A DNA stretch of 23,107 nucleotides from a virus. The stretch lies in IMG/VR virus record IMGVR_UViG_3300035199_000306, positions 1-23,107 of that record; one strand, 5' to 3'. The notes under the pieces were generated by a model. That model saw nothing but the letters and a program-made list of their open reading frames with translations, was not told the origin of the DNA and did no database searches. The position numbers were made by a program, and so were the translations under genes. This document shows, piece by piece, positions 1 to 7,473 of the stretch. Numbering within the stretch: position 1 is the first letter of the stretch; each line of letters opens with the position of its first letter.

Positions 1-249
1 CTTAAACGACCCCCATTTTATTCAGACATAAAAGGACCGAACTTCTCAAAAATTGTAAATATTAAAAACTATGATGTGTATGATAAGGGCCATTTTAAAA
101 ACCCGGTTGGTCCGGTAATCTTAAAGGAAGATCTTGACGGAGATATGAATACTTTTTGGGATTTAAAGACGGTCGAAAATGCAAGATTGACTGAAGAAGT
201 ACAATCTATGTTACAAAACCTCGGTAAAAAAATAGTTAATAAAGACTAG
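1..249 (+). CDS. C-terminal end of an unrecognised phage protein (5' truncated)
   Basis: An open frame runs from the first base of the window to a TAG at 247-249 and gives the last 82 residues of a protein whose start lies outside the window. The fragment is Lys/Asn/Asp-rich and soluble-looking. It ends in a helical stretch with the segment TEEVQSMLQNLGKKIVNKD. I do not recognise the family. In T4 the portal gene lies just upstream of the core and protease genes, so a portal C-terminus is conceivable from position alone, but no portal motif is visible in the fragment. The next gene starts 15 bp downstream on the same strand, so the two are probably co-transcribed. Confidence 0.7.
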   Translation, partial: LKRPPFYSDIKGPNFSKIVNIKNYDVYDKGHFKNPVGPVILKEDLDGDMNTFWDLKTVENARLTEEVQSMLQNLGKKIVNKD

Positions 250-264
250 CAACGCGGAAATACT

Positions 265-1116
265 ATGAATAAACAACATAATAAAAAAAGAAATACGGGA
301 CTTATATACGAATTCTTAGTGCGATATATGGCTAGAAGTATTATAGAGGGAAATACATCTAGTTTTAAAAAAACAAAAAGAATTCTTAAAAAACATTTTA
401 AACAAGATACGCAACTATACAGGGAGTTTAGATTGTTTAACTCGCTTGTAACAACAACTGCAAGTAGCAGAGAGGTTGCAAAATCAATAGTGTCTGAGGC
501 CCGCCGTGCCGCGATAGATTATGAAATGGATCAACTGAGTCGTGAAAAGTCGTTGTTAATTAAAAATATTAACTACGGTTTAAAAGATAAGTCGGTTTAC
601 GAAGCGAGTGTTCCCTACTATACAATTTATGCCACAGTCCAAACTCTTTTGAACGATTGGCGATTAAATCGTTTAGAGAATATCCATAGAACTGCTGAAT
701 ACGAAAATAAAGTGGTCGATTGGCTTGTAAAACAAAAGCCACAACAATATGAACCAGAGCAATCTCATTCTGATTCCACGAATTTAGTATTAGAAATTGC
801 AAGAAATAAGTTAAACAAGAAATACAACGGAACCCTAAATGATCGCCAGAAAGATTTAATAAGAACGTATGTGTTTGATGATACAAGTGACAGTATAAAA
901 TCTCGTGTTGATGAAATTTTACAGTCTACCGTTAGTGCTATGCAATCATTAAACATGGAATTTATCAATGAGAATCACATGCTAGAGAAGATTATACGCG
1001 TAGAAACGCTAGTGGAAAAACCAGGACAAAAAGTTACAGACGATCTGGTAGTTCGTTGTCTAAAGTATTGTGAATTAATAGAAGCCGTGGAGGATAAAAA
1101 TGACAATCGGGGATAA
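265..1116 (+). CDS. Conserved-looking helical protein of unknown function upstream of the prohead protease
   Basis: This 283-aa protein is predicted to be mostly alpha-helical, with a basic N-terminus containing the segment KRNTGLIYEFLVRYMARSI (about residues 8-26) and no signal peptide or membrane segment. No catalytic motif is visible. A weak purine-rich site (GCGGAAA) precedes the ATG. The stop codon overlaps the start of the protease gene by 17 bp, which suggests translational coupling and a role in head assembly. In T4 the small core genes 67 and 68 occupy the slot before gene 21, but this protein is much larger and I see no similarity to them. Function is unknown; that it is a real gene is nearly certain from its length, its coupling and its position. 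Confidence 0.85.
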   Translation: MNKQHNKKRNTGLIYEFLVRYMARSIIEGNTSSFKKTKRILKKHFKQDTQLYREFRLFNSLVTTTASSREVAKSIVSEARRAAIDYEMDQLSREKSLLIKNINYGLKDKSVYEASVPYYTIYATVQTLLNDWRLNRLENIHRTAEYENKVVDWLVKQKPQQYEPEQSHSDSTNLVLEIARNKLNKKYNGTLNDRQKDLIRTYVFDDTSDSIKSRVDEILQSTVSAMQSLNMEFINENHMLEKIIRVETLVEKPGQKVTDDLVVRCLKYCELIEAVEDKNDNRG

Positions 1117-1711
1117 ACACTTGATCAGGGATTGTATGGGGTTTGATTATACTCCAGATATGGTAAGGGAATCAAGGGAACAAAATGATGGAAAGGTCGT
1201 ATTGAAAGGTGTATTACAAAAAGCGGAAACGTTAAATCAAAATGGGAGAATATATCCCCAGGATTTATTGGAACGTGAAGTGACAAACTACCAAAAGTTT
1301 ATTAGAGAGGGCCGAGCCCTTGGCGAGTTGGATCATCCCGATTCCTCGGTAATAGAACTTAAAAATGTATCCCATGTTGTCCGAGAAGCTTCGTTCGATG
1401 GAAACGTTGTATACGGAAAAGTAGAGTTGTTAAATACTCCATCTGGAAAAATTCTCCAGAGCCTTCTTGAGTCGGGGGTAACGCTAGGTATATCTTCACG
1501 TGGTGTAGGATCTACGCGAAGGGATGGAAATAAACAGGTTGTACAAGATGATTTTCAGCTTATCTGTTGGGATTTTGTATCAGAACCATCCACTCCCGGT
1601 GCGTTTATGTTGAAAGAGGGAAAGATCTCTGAGGAAGAGATCAATAAATTTTTTACCCGTTCAGATAGAATTGATAGGATTCTAAATGACATTATTAACT
1701 TGGAGAAGTAA
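1100..1711 (+). CDS. 21: Prohead core protease (T4 gp21-like)
   Basis: This 203-aa protein has the layout of the T4 gp21 / S77 prohead proteases (T4 gp21 is 212 aa). Landmarks are NQNGRIYP at residues 46-53, GELDHP at 75-80 with the probable catalytic His79, and GISSRGVGS at 130-138 with the probable nucleophile Ser132 or Ser133. A final WDFVSEPSTPGA segment (about 154-165) is also typical of the family. In T4 this serine protease sits in the prohead core, cleaves scaffold and capsid proteins after (L/I)-x-E, then degrades itself. The ATG at 1100 is supported by GGAGG at 1088-1092. The gene overlaps the preceding one by 17 bp. It lies upstream of core and capsid genes, as in T4. The start at 1133 (MGFDY) is a less likely alternative because it has a poorer ribosome site. 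Confidence 0.95.
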   Translation: MTIGDKHLIRDCMGFDYTPDMVRESREQNDGKVVLKGVLQKAETLNQNGRIYPQDLLEREVTNYQKFIREGRALGELDHPDSSVIELKNVSHVVREASFDGNVVYGKVELLNTPSGKILQSLLESGVTLGISSRGVGSTRRDGNKQVVQDDFQLICWDFVSEPSTPGAFMLKEGKISEEEINKFFTRSDRIDRILNDIINLEK

Positions 1712-1714
1712 AAA

Positions 1715-2191
1715 ATGCCACAAGATAATTACACGATGGGAATCGGATACCCACCAGCATACCAAATATCCGCAGAACCGTACTGTACAGCATCCACTGC
1801 TATCGAGGTGACGACAACAACTCCGATAGAAATAAAGTTTCCACGTCTTACACGGTTTTTTGTTGTAACGAATACCGGAACTTCTCCTCTTCGCGTTGGA
1901 TTCACATCCAATGGAGTCTTAGGAAAGGGCGGATTTTCCGGATCACTAGAAAGCGGAAATGGGGGACCAAACCCACCCGTTGGCGACCACAATGGGTTTT
2001 TAAATGCATTTGTTGTACCATCTGGTACGATGTCACCAAGGATGGAATTAAGGTTGGAAAGACTATTTTTTCTATCGGCAGGAAATTCACCAAATACCTC
2101 AGGGTTTAGCGTGATTGCTGGTTTATCACCGATACAAAAGAATAAGCAGGTACTTCTTACAGGTTCCAACGGGTATATGGGGGTTGGCTAA
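1715..2191 (+). CDS. Beta-rich putative head-associated structural protein
   Basis: The 158-aa product is Gly/Thr/Ser/Pro-rich with alternating short hydrophobic stretches, for example FFVVTNTGTSPLRVGFT around residue 49. This is the look of a small beta-sandwich. There is no signal peptide, coiled coil or enzymatic motif. It starts three bases after the protease stop, with GGAG at 1702-1705, and its stop overlaps the next start (TAATG). Position between protease and core genes suggests a virion head component, such as a decoration or vertex protein. That is inference from context and composition, since I do not recognise the family. Confidence 0.8.
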   Translation: MPQDNYTMGIGYPPAYQISAEPYCTASTAIEVTTTTPIEIKFPRLTRFFVVTNTGTSPLRVGFTSNGVLGKGGFSGSLESGNGGPNPPVGDHNGFLNAFVVPSGTMSPRMELRLERLFFLSAGNSPNTSGFSVIAGLSPIQKNKQVLLTGSNGYMGVG

Positions 2192-2547
2192 TGAGAATTA
2201 ATAAGTCGCAATTAAAAGGTATCGTTAAAGAGTGTCTTGTCGAAATTTTGAGCGAAGGCATTGGAAAAGCTGTAGCCACTAATTCCCATACTTCAGAAAG
2301 AAAAAAGAGCACTCACTTAGATAAAATTAAATTTGAAGAGAGACGAAAAAAAGCTGTTAAGCAGAAAGTGAATTCGCTAACGTCCGATCCTGTAATGGCA
2401 GCCCTATTTGAGGATACGGCAAACACCACACTTCTTGAGCAAAACGAAAGAGCCTCCGCTGTTCCTACCCCGCCTGGTCAACATCCCATTACAGTTGATG
2501 AGCTTCCCGGTGCAAATAACTGGGCTGCGCTTGCATTTGATGATTAG
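2191..2547 (+). CDS. Small putative prohead core protein with a capsid-targeting-like N-terminus
   Basis: The 118-aa protein begins with an amphipathic helix, MRINKSQLKGIVKECLVEIL, followed by SEG. It contains two (L/I)-x-E tripeptides, LVE ending at residue 18 and LSE ending at residue 22. T4 internal proteins carry a short N-terminal capsid-targeting helix ending in a gp21 cleavage site of this form (for example IAE), so this protein could be packaged and trimmed by the protease encoded two genes upstream. The middle is very basic (KKKAVKQKVN-like), which would suit contact with DNA. The rest is low complexity. The ATG overlaps the preceding stop (TAATG). The packaging role is inference. 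Confidence 0.75.
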   Translation: MRINKSQLKGIVKECLVEILSEGIGKAVATNSHTSERKKSTHLDKIKFEERRKKAVKQKVNSLTSDPVMAALFEDTANTTLLEQNERASAVPTPPGQHPITVDELPGANNWAALAFDD

Positions 2548-2562
2548 TTTTTAACACATTGA

Positions 2563-2570
2563 CATATTTA
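2563..2570 (+). promoter_or_regulatory. CATATTTA element, candidate late promoter
   Basis: CATATTTA lies 28 bp before the ATG at 2591, in the gap after the previous stop, and is preceded by TTGA. The same octamer at similar spacing recurs before the genes at 3827, 12964, 16345 and 19708. It may be a late promoter core or an RNA-processing signal. Confidence 0.45.
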
Positions 2571-2590
2571 ATCTAGAACGGAGGTACGAT

Positions 2591-2848
2591 ATGCACGACT
2601 GTCGTAAATTAACTGTGGAACAACTTAAGGCGTTAATTCTAAACGAGCAACAAAAGATGAAATCATTTGGAGCGGTAAAGGCAACCGAAAAGGTAGCCAA
2701 GGAGACCGATGAGGTACCAGCTTCAGATTTTGCAAAACATCTTTCTAAGCCCACGGATTACGTAAAAGCATTAAAAATAAAAGAGGCACGCCTGCTGTCA
2801 CAGCTAAAAGACATTCGTAGAAACCTCAACGAACTACAGGGAGAGTAA
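2591..2848 (+). CDS. Small helical protein with a protease-site-like N-terminus
   Basis: This 85-aa protein is strongly helical and charged. Its first 20 residues form an amphipathic helix ending in ALILNEQ, with an L-N-E tripeptide (residues 17-19) that fits the T4-type prohead protease consensus (L/I)-x-E. The C-terminal half, about residues 55-85, looks like a coiled coil (KALKIKEARLLSQLKDIRRN). The start is set by GGAGG at 2580-2584, six bases before the ATG. It is flanked by core and head genes and preceded by a CATATTTA element. A minor core or internal head protein is plausible; no family is recognised. Confidence 0.75.
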   Translation: MHDCRKLTVEQLKALILNEQQKMKSFGAVKATEKVAKETDEVPASDFAKHLSKPTDYVKALKIKEARLLSQLKDIRRNLNELQGE

Positions 2849-2851
2849 AAG

Positions 2852-3523
2852 ATGTCAACATACAAATCACCAAAAGCAATAACGGGCCTCACAGGTTACG
2901 GAACGCACGGAAAGGGTTCGGCCAGTCATAGTACTCTAAAGACGATATTTCCAAATTCTCCCATATACGGCGACACTTATGATGCTACCAAGGATGGCGG
3001 CGGCAACGCCGTGACCCTCAGCGACAGCTTCCCAACGGTCGACGAGGCAATGCTAGCCCTTGTCGGTATGGATAAAGAAGGAAAATCAAAGAAACCAAAG
3101 ATTCAATCTCCAGATGTTTTACCAGGCGTTTTTAAAGCGGTTCCTGGTCTAAACTTTGAAGGACCTACAGGCGCTCTAAGTAAGAATATTGAATTAGGAA
3201 ACAAGATACCGAATATCACCGCTCCAAACACTGTTGGTGTACCGTCCAATCCTACCTCAACTCAAGACCTAATTGATGCAAAGGGTCCATCAACGTACGG
3301 TGCCCTCGGAAAGGCCCAACCAGGAACTGGAGACTATTCATCAGTAAAACCAAGTACCACAATAAAGACGTTGGGTGACTATATGAAAAAGGCAATAATG
3401 GGTGCTGACCCCGCAGATGACGTATTTAAGTGGGACGCGGTTGATGAATCTCCGAACCAGTACGCCGCCCTGACAGCGGTCGTGAAGGATTCCCCGAAAG
3501 ACGGCGGCGACAACGGTGGATAA
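2852..3523 (+). CDS. Low-complexity protein of unknown function in the head module
   Basis: The 223-aa protein is rich in Gly, Pro, Thr, Ser and Lys, with few long hydrophobic stretches and no predicted membrane segment. The N-terminus MSTYKSPKAITGLTGYGTHG and the Pro/Asn/Thr-rich middle suggest an extended or partly disordered chain. A short helical patch (TIKTLGDYMKKAIMG) lies near residue 170. It starts three bases after the previous stop, preceded by GGGAG. Two stretches, about 2995-3050 and the last 50 bases, are noticeably richer in GC and use different codons from the rest, which may reflect patchy recombination. Position argues for a head component; I do not recognise it. Confidence 0.75.
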   Translation: MSTYKSPKAITGLTGYGTHGKGSASHSTLKTIFPNSPIYGDTYDATKDGGGNAVTLSDSFPTVDEAMLALVGMDKEGKSKKPKIQSPDVLPGVFKAVPGLNFEGPTGALSKNIELGNKIPNITAPNTVGVPSNPTSTQDLIDAKGPSTYGALGKAQPGTGDYSSVKPSTTIKTLGDYMKKAIMGADPADDVFKWDAVDESPNQYAALTAVVKDSPKDGGDNGG

Positions 3524-3564
3524 CCACTCATTGTTTTGTCTAATGACGGAGTAGGGTCGTAAAA

Positions 3565-3798
3565 TTGAACGGACTTAATTTATTGCGTGAGTATCTTGGG
3601 TGGGTTGTTAAATCGTATGGTAACTATGAATTAGGCGGTAAAACGATGGGAAAGATAGACAGTCCTTCGCTTATTTTTAATAAGACATATCCCTACATAG
3701 ATAAGACAACCAGCGATTTCGAAGACGATGTCACGGAAGAAAACGAAGATGAACCAGAGCATTGGGTCGATGATGTGAGTAATGTTTCACTGTTTTGA
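3565..3798 (+). CDS. Small acidic protein with a probable TTG start
   Basis: The 77-aa frame starts at a TTG preceded by GGAG (3548-3551) and TAGGG (3552-3556). The only in-frame ATG, at 3646, would remove the N-terminal amphipathic segment NGLNLLREYLGWVVKSYG and leave 50 residues with a weak ribosome site. The C-terminal third is highly acidic (DFEDDVTEENEDEPEHW). It sits between an unknown head gene and the core scaffold genes in the same orientation, without overlap. A hydrophobic N-terminal helix plus an acidic tail would suit a small core or assembly factor, but this is inference and the start codon is uncertain. Confidence 0.55.
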   Translation: MNGLNLLREYLGWVVKSYGNYELGGKTMGKIDSPSLIFNKTYPYIDKTTSDFEDDVTEENEDEPEHWVDDVSNVSLF

Positions 3799-3806
3799 CA
3801 TATTTA
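3799..3806 (+). promoter_or_regulatory. CATATTTA element, candidate late promoter
   Basis: The exact octamer CATATTTA lies 28 bp before the ATG at 3827 and begins immediately after the preceding stop codon. The flanks (TTGACATATTTATTGA) resemble those of the copies at 2563 and 16311. Confidence 0.45.
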
Positions 3807-3826
3807 TTGATGACTAGGAGCGATAT

Positions 3827-4633
3827 ATGCAAGGATCTGGCATACTTGAAGAAGCATTAGCCGACGCTAAAAACTTAAGAAGGCTAGCGGAACAGAACGC
3901 AAAAAATGCTATTATAGAGGCGGTAACCCCTCGAATAAAAGATATGATAGAAGCCCAGATGGGCGTAAGTTCCTTAAACGAGGAAGAATCTAAAGATTTA
4001 TACGATAAAATTATGACAGATTCTACCGAGGTAAACTTCCCACATCCAGATGAGTATGGAAAAGAGTCGGAAGATCAAGAATCATATCTAGAAATACCCG
4101 AATACAGTATAGCAGAGGGAACGGACGAAAAAGATAAGCAGGAAGATGCAACGGATCAACCTGCGGGTGTGTTATTGCAACAGGTAATTGACCTATCTCA
4201 AAATGTTAAAAAATTTCGAAAAGTCATTGATAAATTTAACGAAAAAAATAAACAGTTTAACAACGAAAAAAGTAAAGAGATAGCCACTGGTTTAAATGAA
4301 TCTATTTTAAAGGTTTATGAATCATTGTTGGCAGCAAAAGATGTTATAAACAACAACGCACACGTGTTTTTAAAAGAACAGTTAGAACTGATTAATCATC
4401 AGTTAAATAAATCATTTGATAAGCGAATAAGTGGGATTCAAGACAATTTATTCAAACTAAACGTATATTCCCAAAGAATCGATGAATCGACATCGGGAAG
4501 TGATATGAATCCAAAGCTTCGCAAGGCTTATTTAAAGCTGTATTCAAAGGCTGTAGTGCTTGAACGGTATAACGATATAAATCGTAAAGTCGTAACAATA
4601 CTTCAGCGAAATATAATTTCTAAAATTAGGTAA
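3827..4633 (+). CDS. Putative prohead core protein, first of two scaffold candidates
   Basis: The 268-aa product is almost entirely helical and charged. The N-terminus has an Ala-rich amphipathic helix (LEEALADAKNLRRLAEQNAK, residues 7-26) leading into AIIEAVTPRIKDMIEAQM. Residues 50-115 are acidic. The remainder, about 118-268, looks like long coiled coils. Several (L/I)-x-E sites suit cleavage by the gp21-like protease, notably LAE near residue 22 and IAE near residue 97. The start is set by AGGAG at 3816-3820. It lies directly upstream of the gp22-like gene and overlaps nothing. A core or scaffold role is inferred from composition, candidate cleavage sites and position; it may share gp22's job. 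Confidence 0.65.
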   Translation: MQGSGILEEALADAKNLRRLAEQNAKNAIIEAVTPRIKDMIEAQMGVSSLNEEESKDLYDKIMTDSTEVNFPHPDEYGKESEDQESYLEIPEYSIAEGTDEKDKQEDATDQPAGVLLQQVIDLSQNVKKFRKVIDKFNEKNKQFNNEKSKEIATGLNESILKVYESLLAAKDVINNNAHVFLKEQLELINHQLNKSFDKRISGIQDNLFKLNVYSQRIDESTSGSDMNPKLRKAYLKLYSKAVVLERYNDINRKVVTILQRNIISKIR

Positions 4634-4647
4634 TTACGGAGGAAACT

Positions 4648-5451
4648 GTGGAAGACTTACTTAACGAAAAAAAGCTCATGCTATCGCTTGAGTTACCTGA
4701 TGATAAGTCAGTTGCAGATCTTGGAGAAGATGATATCACATTTGAACTAGATCTTGAAGAGCTTATGGAAGAACCAGCAGAAGGCGACGATGATGACGCC
4801 CCAGTTGAAGCGGATGATTCCGAATCAACTGAGGTTGACGTTGAGGCTGCTGAGGAAACATACGAGGGTGATGAGGTGTATGCAGGTGATCTGGACGACG
4901 ATGCACATGAAGACATGGCAGAGGGTTTAGGTGATCTTGACGACGATGAAATCATCGAAATTGACGAAAATATGCTCCGCCAGGAGCTAGCTCGTATGAG
5001 AGCACTTTTTGAGGGATCTGATGATGAAGATCAGATCGAAATTGAAGAACGGACCGATACCTCCGTTACTAAAGAAGCGCGGGTAAATCGTGCTCTACAG
5101 CAGCAGATCGTTACTGCAGAACAGGCAATCCAACAGCTAAAAGAGCAGTTGGAGGACCTTAATTTGTTTAACGCGAAGCTGTTATACGCAAATAAGCTTC
5201 TACAAAATGAGAATCTGACCAAGGGTCAGAAGCTTAATATTATCAAGTCACTTGATAGAGCGGAAAGCTTGCGTGAGACAAAACTTCTGTATAAGAGCTT
5301 GCTTGAGTCTGTTTCGACCAAGCAAAAAGTTATGAATGAATCCAAAAAGCATGCACGTCTTGGGTCAGCTAGTAGGGTAACACGTTCCGGTGGAACGCCT
5401 AAAGCAACCCCGGAATTAGACCGTTGGTCAGTGCTTGCAGGTCTCAAGTAG
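4648..5451 (+). CDS. 22: Prohead core scaffolding protein (T4 gp22-like)
   Basis: At 267 aa it nearly matches T4 gp22 (269 aa) in length and lies immediately upstream of the capsid gene, as in T4. Residues 14-135 are extremely acidic (Asp/Glu runs). Residues 140-190 form a Gln/Leu-rich coiled coil. The segment ENLTKGQKLNIIKSLDRAES (about 191-210) resembles the T4 gp22 C-terminal LTESQKEKV region. The last 30 residues are basic. In T4 this protein forms the internal scaffold that shapes the prohead and is then digested by gp21. The start is GTG at 4648, with GGAGG at 4638-4642 five bases upstream; no in-frame ATG fits as well. The gene ends 19 bp before the capsid ATG. Confidence 0.88.
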   Translation: MEDLLNEKKLMLSLELPDDKSVADLGEDDITFELDLEELMEEPAEGDDDDAPVEADDSESTEVDVEAAEETYEGDEVYAGDLDDDAHEDMAEGLGDLDDDEIIEIDENMLRQELARMRALFEGSDDEDQIEIEERTDTSVTKEARVNRALQQQIVTAEQAIQQLKEQLEDLNLFNAKLLYANKLLQNENLTKGQKLNIIKSLDRAESLRETKLLYKSLLESVSTKQKVMNESKKHARLGSASRVTRSGGTPKATPELDRWSVLAGLK

Positions 5452-5470
5452 TAATAGGAGAAATAAAAAA

Positions 5471-7432
5471 ATGTCAAACGATTTTAGTTTAGAGTCTTTG
5501 ACCCGGGGAATCCGGGAACGTCATATTGGTAATTCCAACGCGCTCTTGGTCGAAAAGTGGAACCGTACTGGTTTACTTCGCGGCCTGGCCGACGTTGAGC
5601 AGGAAGGCATGTCCCGCCTTCTTGAAAATCAAGCAGCCCAGCTGCTTAGAGAACAAAACGCACTTTCTACCGGCGGCGGAAGCATGTCATCCAGCGGCAA
5701 CGTCACTGGTTTTTCTAACATCGCATTTCCGATCGTTCGAAGAGTTTTTGGTGGTCTTGTATCGAATGAGCTAGTGTCTGTCCAGCCGATGAGTCTGCCA
5801 TCTGGTCTGTTATTCTATCTTGACTACACCTACGGCACGTCTGTCGGTGGTGATGTCAATTTATCAACAGGCGCAGCGGGTGATGCTGAAGCTAATACCT
5901 ACACCAAGGGTAATTCAATTTACAATAATCCCGCTGGTAAAGGTGTCCGCTCCGGATCACTGGCAACTGGTGGTATGTATGATCTCGCAGGCGCAGGTTA
6001 TTCAAGGGTTCATGGTGTGACCGCCGAGGGATCTGCGGGTGAAAAACTCGTCTGTCTCGCTTCGGGAGCATTTGCATCTGCAAATACGCTGACGGCTGGT
6101 AATAAGTGTCATGCAACCGGTTCCGATGGTCGCCTTATTCAGTTCGACCCTCAGATCTCGAGACTAATCGAAGAGGATTCGTCTCTCGGTGGAACTGGAC
6201 AATTCCAGTTCTTAGTATTCGATCTTACCGCATTGAACAGCTCTAATATCGATCTTGATGCAGCCAAAGAGTTCTCTCTCTTTTCGAAGGATCTTGGTGA
6301 GGCAAATCATGCTAATTTAACTGATCTTACAACGCTCAAACCTGTCCCTGAATCGATTCAGGGTGGACAGAACATATTTAATGTTCGTCGTTTAAATCAG
6401 GTAGGAAAGTTTGTTAACGGTACTTTTACTGCAGATCCGCTTGTTACGACTTCCACAACCAACGCAGCGATTTTAACTGTCGTTACGGGTACCTATAACG
6501 GTACTGGAGGTGATGATGTTAATCCTGCACCTGCTCTAACTGCATCATTTGCACTGGCACCGTCTGTTAGTGTTGATTCGGGTATCGGTTCCACGCTTAC
6601 AATTCCAGCATTTGAATCAAATTTCGGAACAACGCCGTCACCGGCAATTCCAGATATTGATATTAAGGTTGAGTCCATCGCAGTGACGGCAATCACCAGA
6701 AAGCTTCGAGCTCGCTGGTCGCCAGAGCTCGCTCAGGACTTAAACGCTTATCATAGTTTGGATGCAGAGGTTGAGCTTACCCAGATCCTGTCTGAACAAA
6801 TCGCACTTGAGATTGATCGTGAGATTCTCAATGATCTGTTAACACAGGCAAATGGTGCGAACCTGTACTGGAGTCGTTCACCCGGTAAGTTTGTCAATAA
6901 GGAAACTGGTGCCGAAGTTACTAGAGCTTCATCCCTTACTCCTGGACCAGCATTTACTGGTACTGTGCGTGAGTGGTATGAGACTCTTACTGAGACCATC
7001 ATCGATTGTGCTAATACAATTCACCGTAAGACCCTTCGTGGTTCTGCGAACTTTATTGTTACTAGCCCAGACGTTTCTACTATCCTTGAAGCATCGGTTT
7101 ACTACAAGCCAAGTTACAAAGTGGACGGAAATGGTCAGGTAAGCAATCCAATGACGATGGGCGCCGAGGCAGTCGGTACGCTCTCCAACCGCTTCACTGT
7201 CTACAAGGATCCTTACTTCCCACGGAACAAGGTACTTGTCGGATACAAAGGCGGAAGCTATTTGGAGACAGGCTATGTCTATGCACCGTATGTACCATTG
7301 ATTGTTACTCCAACGATCTTCGCCCCTGAGGACTTCACCCCGAGAAAGGGTGTCATGACTCGATACGGTAAGAAGATGGTTCGTAGTGATTTCTACGGTA
7401 CGGTCACCGTTATGGATCTGAACATCATTTAA
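5471..7432 (+). CDS. 23: Major capsid protein (T4 gp23-like, HK97 fold)
   Basis: This 653-aa protein is larger than T4 gp23 (521 aa) but shares its landmarks: VQPMSLPSG (residues 104-112), an ARWSPELAQDLNAYHSLDAE segment near residue 415, GSANFIVTSP near 530, and a C-terminal GYKGG...YAPYVPL...TRYGKKM block from about 587. It forms the capsid shell. An LRE tripeptide at 59-61, followed by QNALSTGGG, matches the (L/I)-x-E consensus near the T4 maturation cleavage (Glu65), so a precursor peptide of about 61 residues is likely. The extra length lies mainly between residues 120 and 400, probably a surface insertion. The ATG at 5471 is chosen because AGGAG lies at 5456-5460; an upstream in-frame start at 5435 overlaps the scaffold gene and lacks a ribosome site. 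Confidence 0.97.
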   Translation: MSNDFSLESLTRGIRERHIGNSNALLVEKWNRTGLLRGLADVEQEGMSRLLENQAAQLLREQNALSTGGGSMSSSGNVTGFSNIAFPIVRRVFGGLVSNELVSVQPMSLPSGLLFYLDYTYGTSVGGDVNLSTGAAGDAEANTYTKGNSIYNNPAGKGVRSGSLATGGMYDLAGAGYSRVHGVTAEGSAGEKLVCLASGAFASANTLTAGNKCHATGSDGRLIQFDPQISRLIEEDSSLGGTGQFQFLVFDLTALNSSNIDLDAAKEFSLFSKDLGEANHANLTDLTTLKPVPESIQGGQNIFNVRRLNQVGKFVNGTFTADPLVTTSTTNAAILTVVTGTYNGTGGDDVNPAPALTASFALAPSVSVDSGIGSTLTIPAFESNFGTTPSPAIPDIDIKVESIAVTAITRKLRARWSPELAQDLNAYHSLDAEVELTQILSEQIALEIDREILNDLLTQANGANLYWSRSPGKFVNKETGAEVTRASSLTPGPAFTGTVREWYETLTETIIDCANTIHRKTLRGSANFIVTSPDVSTILEASVYYKPSYKVDGNGQVSNPMTMGAEAVGTLSNRFTVYKDPYFPRNKVLVGYKGGSYLETGYVYAPYVPLIVTPTIFAPEDFTPRKGVMTRYGKKMVRSDFYGTVTVMDLNII

Positions 7433-7473
7433 TAGCGTGGGTTATTTTATGATGGTGTGATTTATTACACTTT

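Noticed and set aside
1729-2169. A 146-aa minus-strand frame
   Set aside because: It is fully antisense to a well-supported gene with good ribosome site and tight coupling to both neighbours.
4626-4955. A 109-aa Ser-rich minus-strand frame
   Set aside because: Its Ser runs are the antisense of the Asp/Glu-rich codons of the gp22-like scaffold.
5435-5470. Upstream extension of the capsid protein by 12 residues
   Set aside because: It overlaps the scaffold gene, lacks a ribosome site, and the ATG at 5471 has AGGAG at a good distance.
6373-6380. CATATTTA inside the capsid gene as a promoter
   Set aside because: It falls in mid-coding sequence with no start nearby; kept as the background count for the motif.
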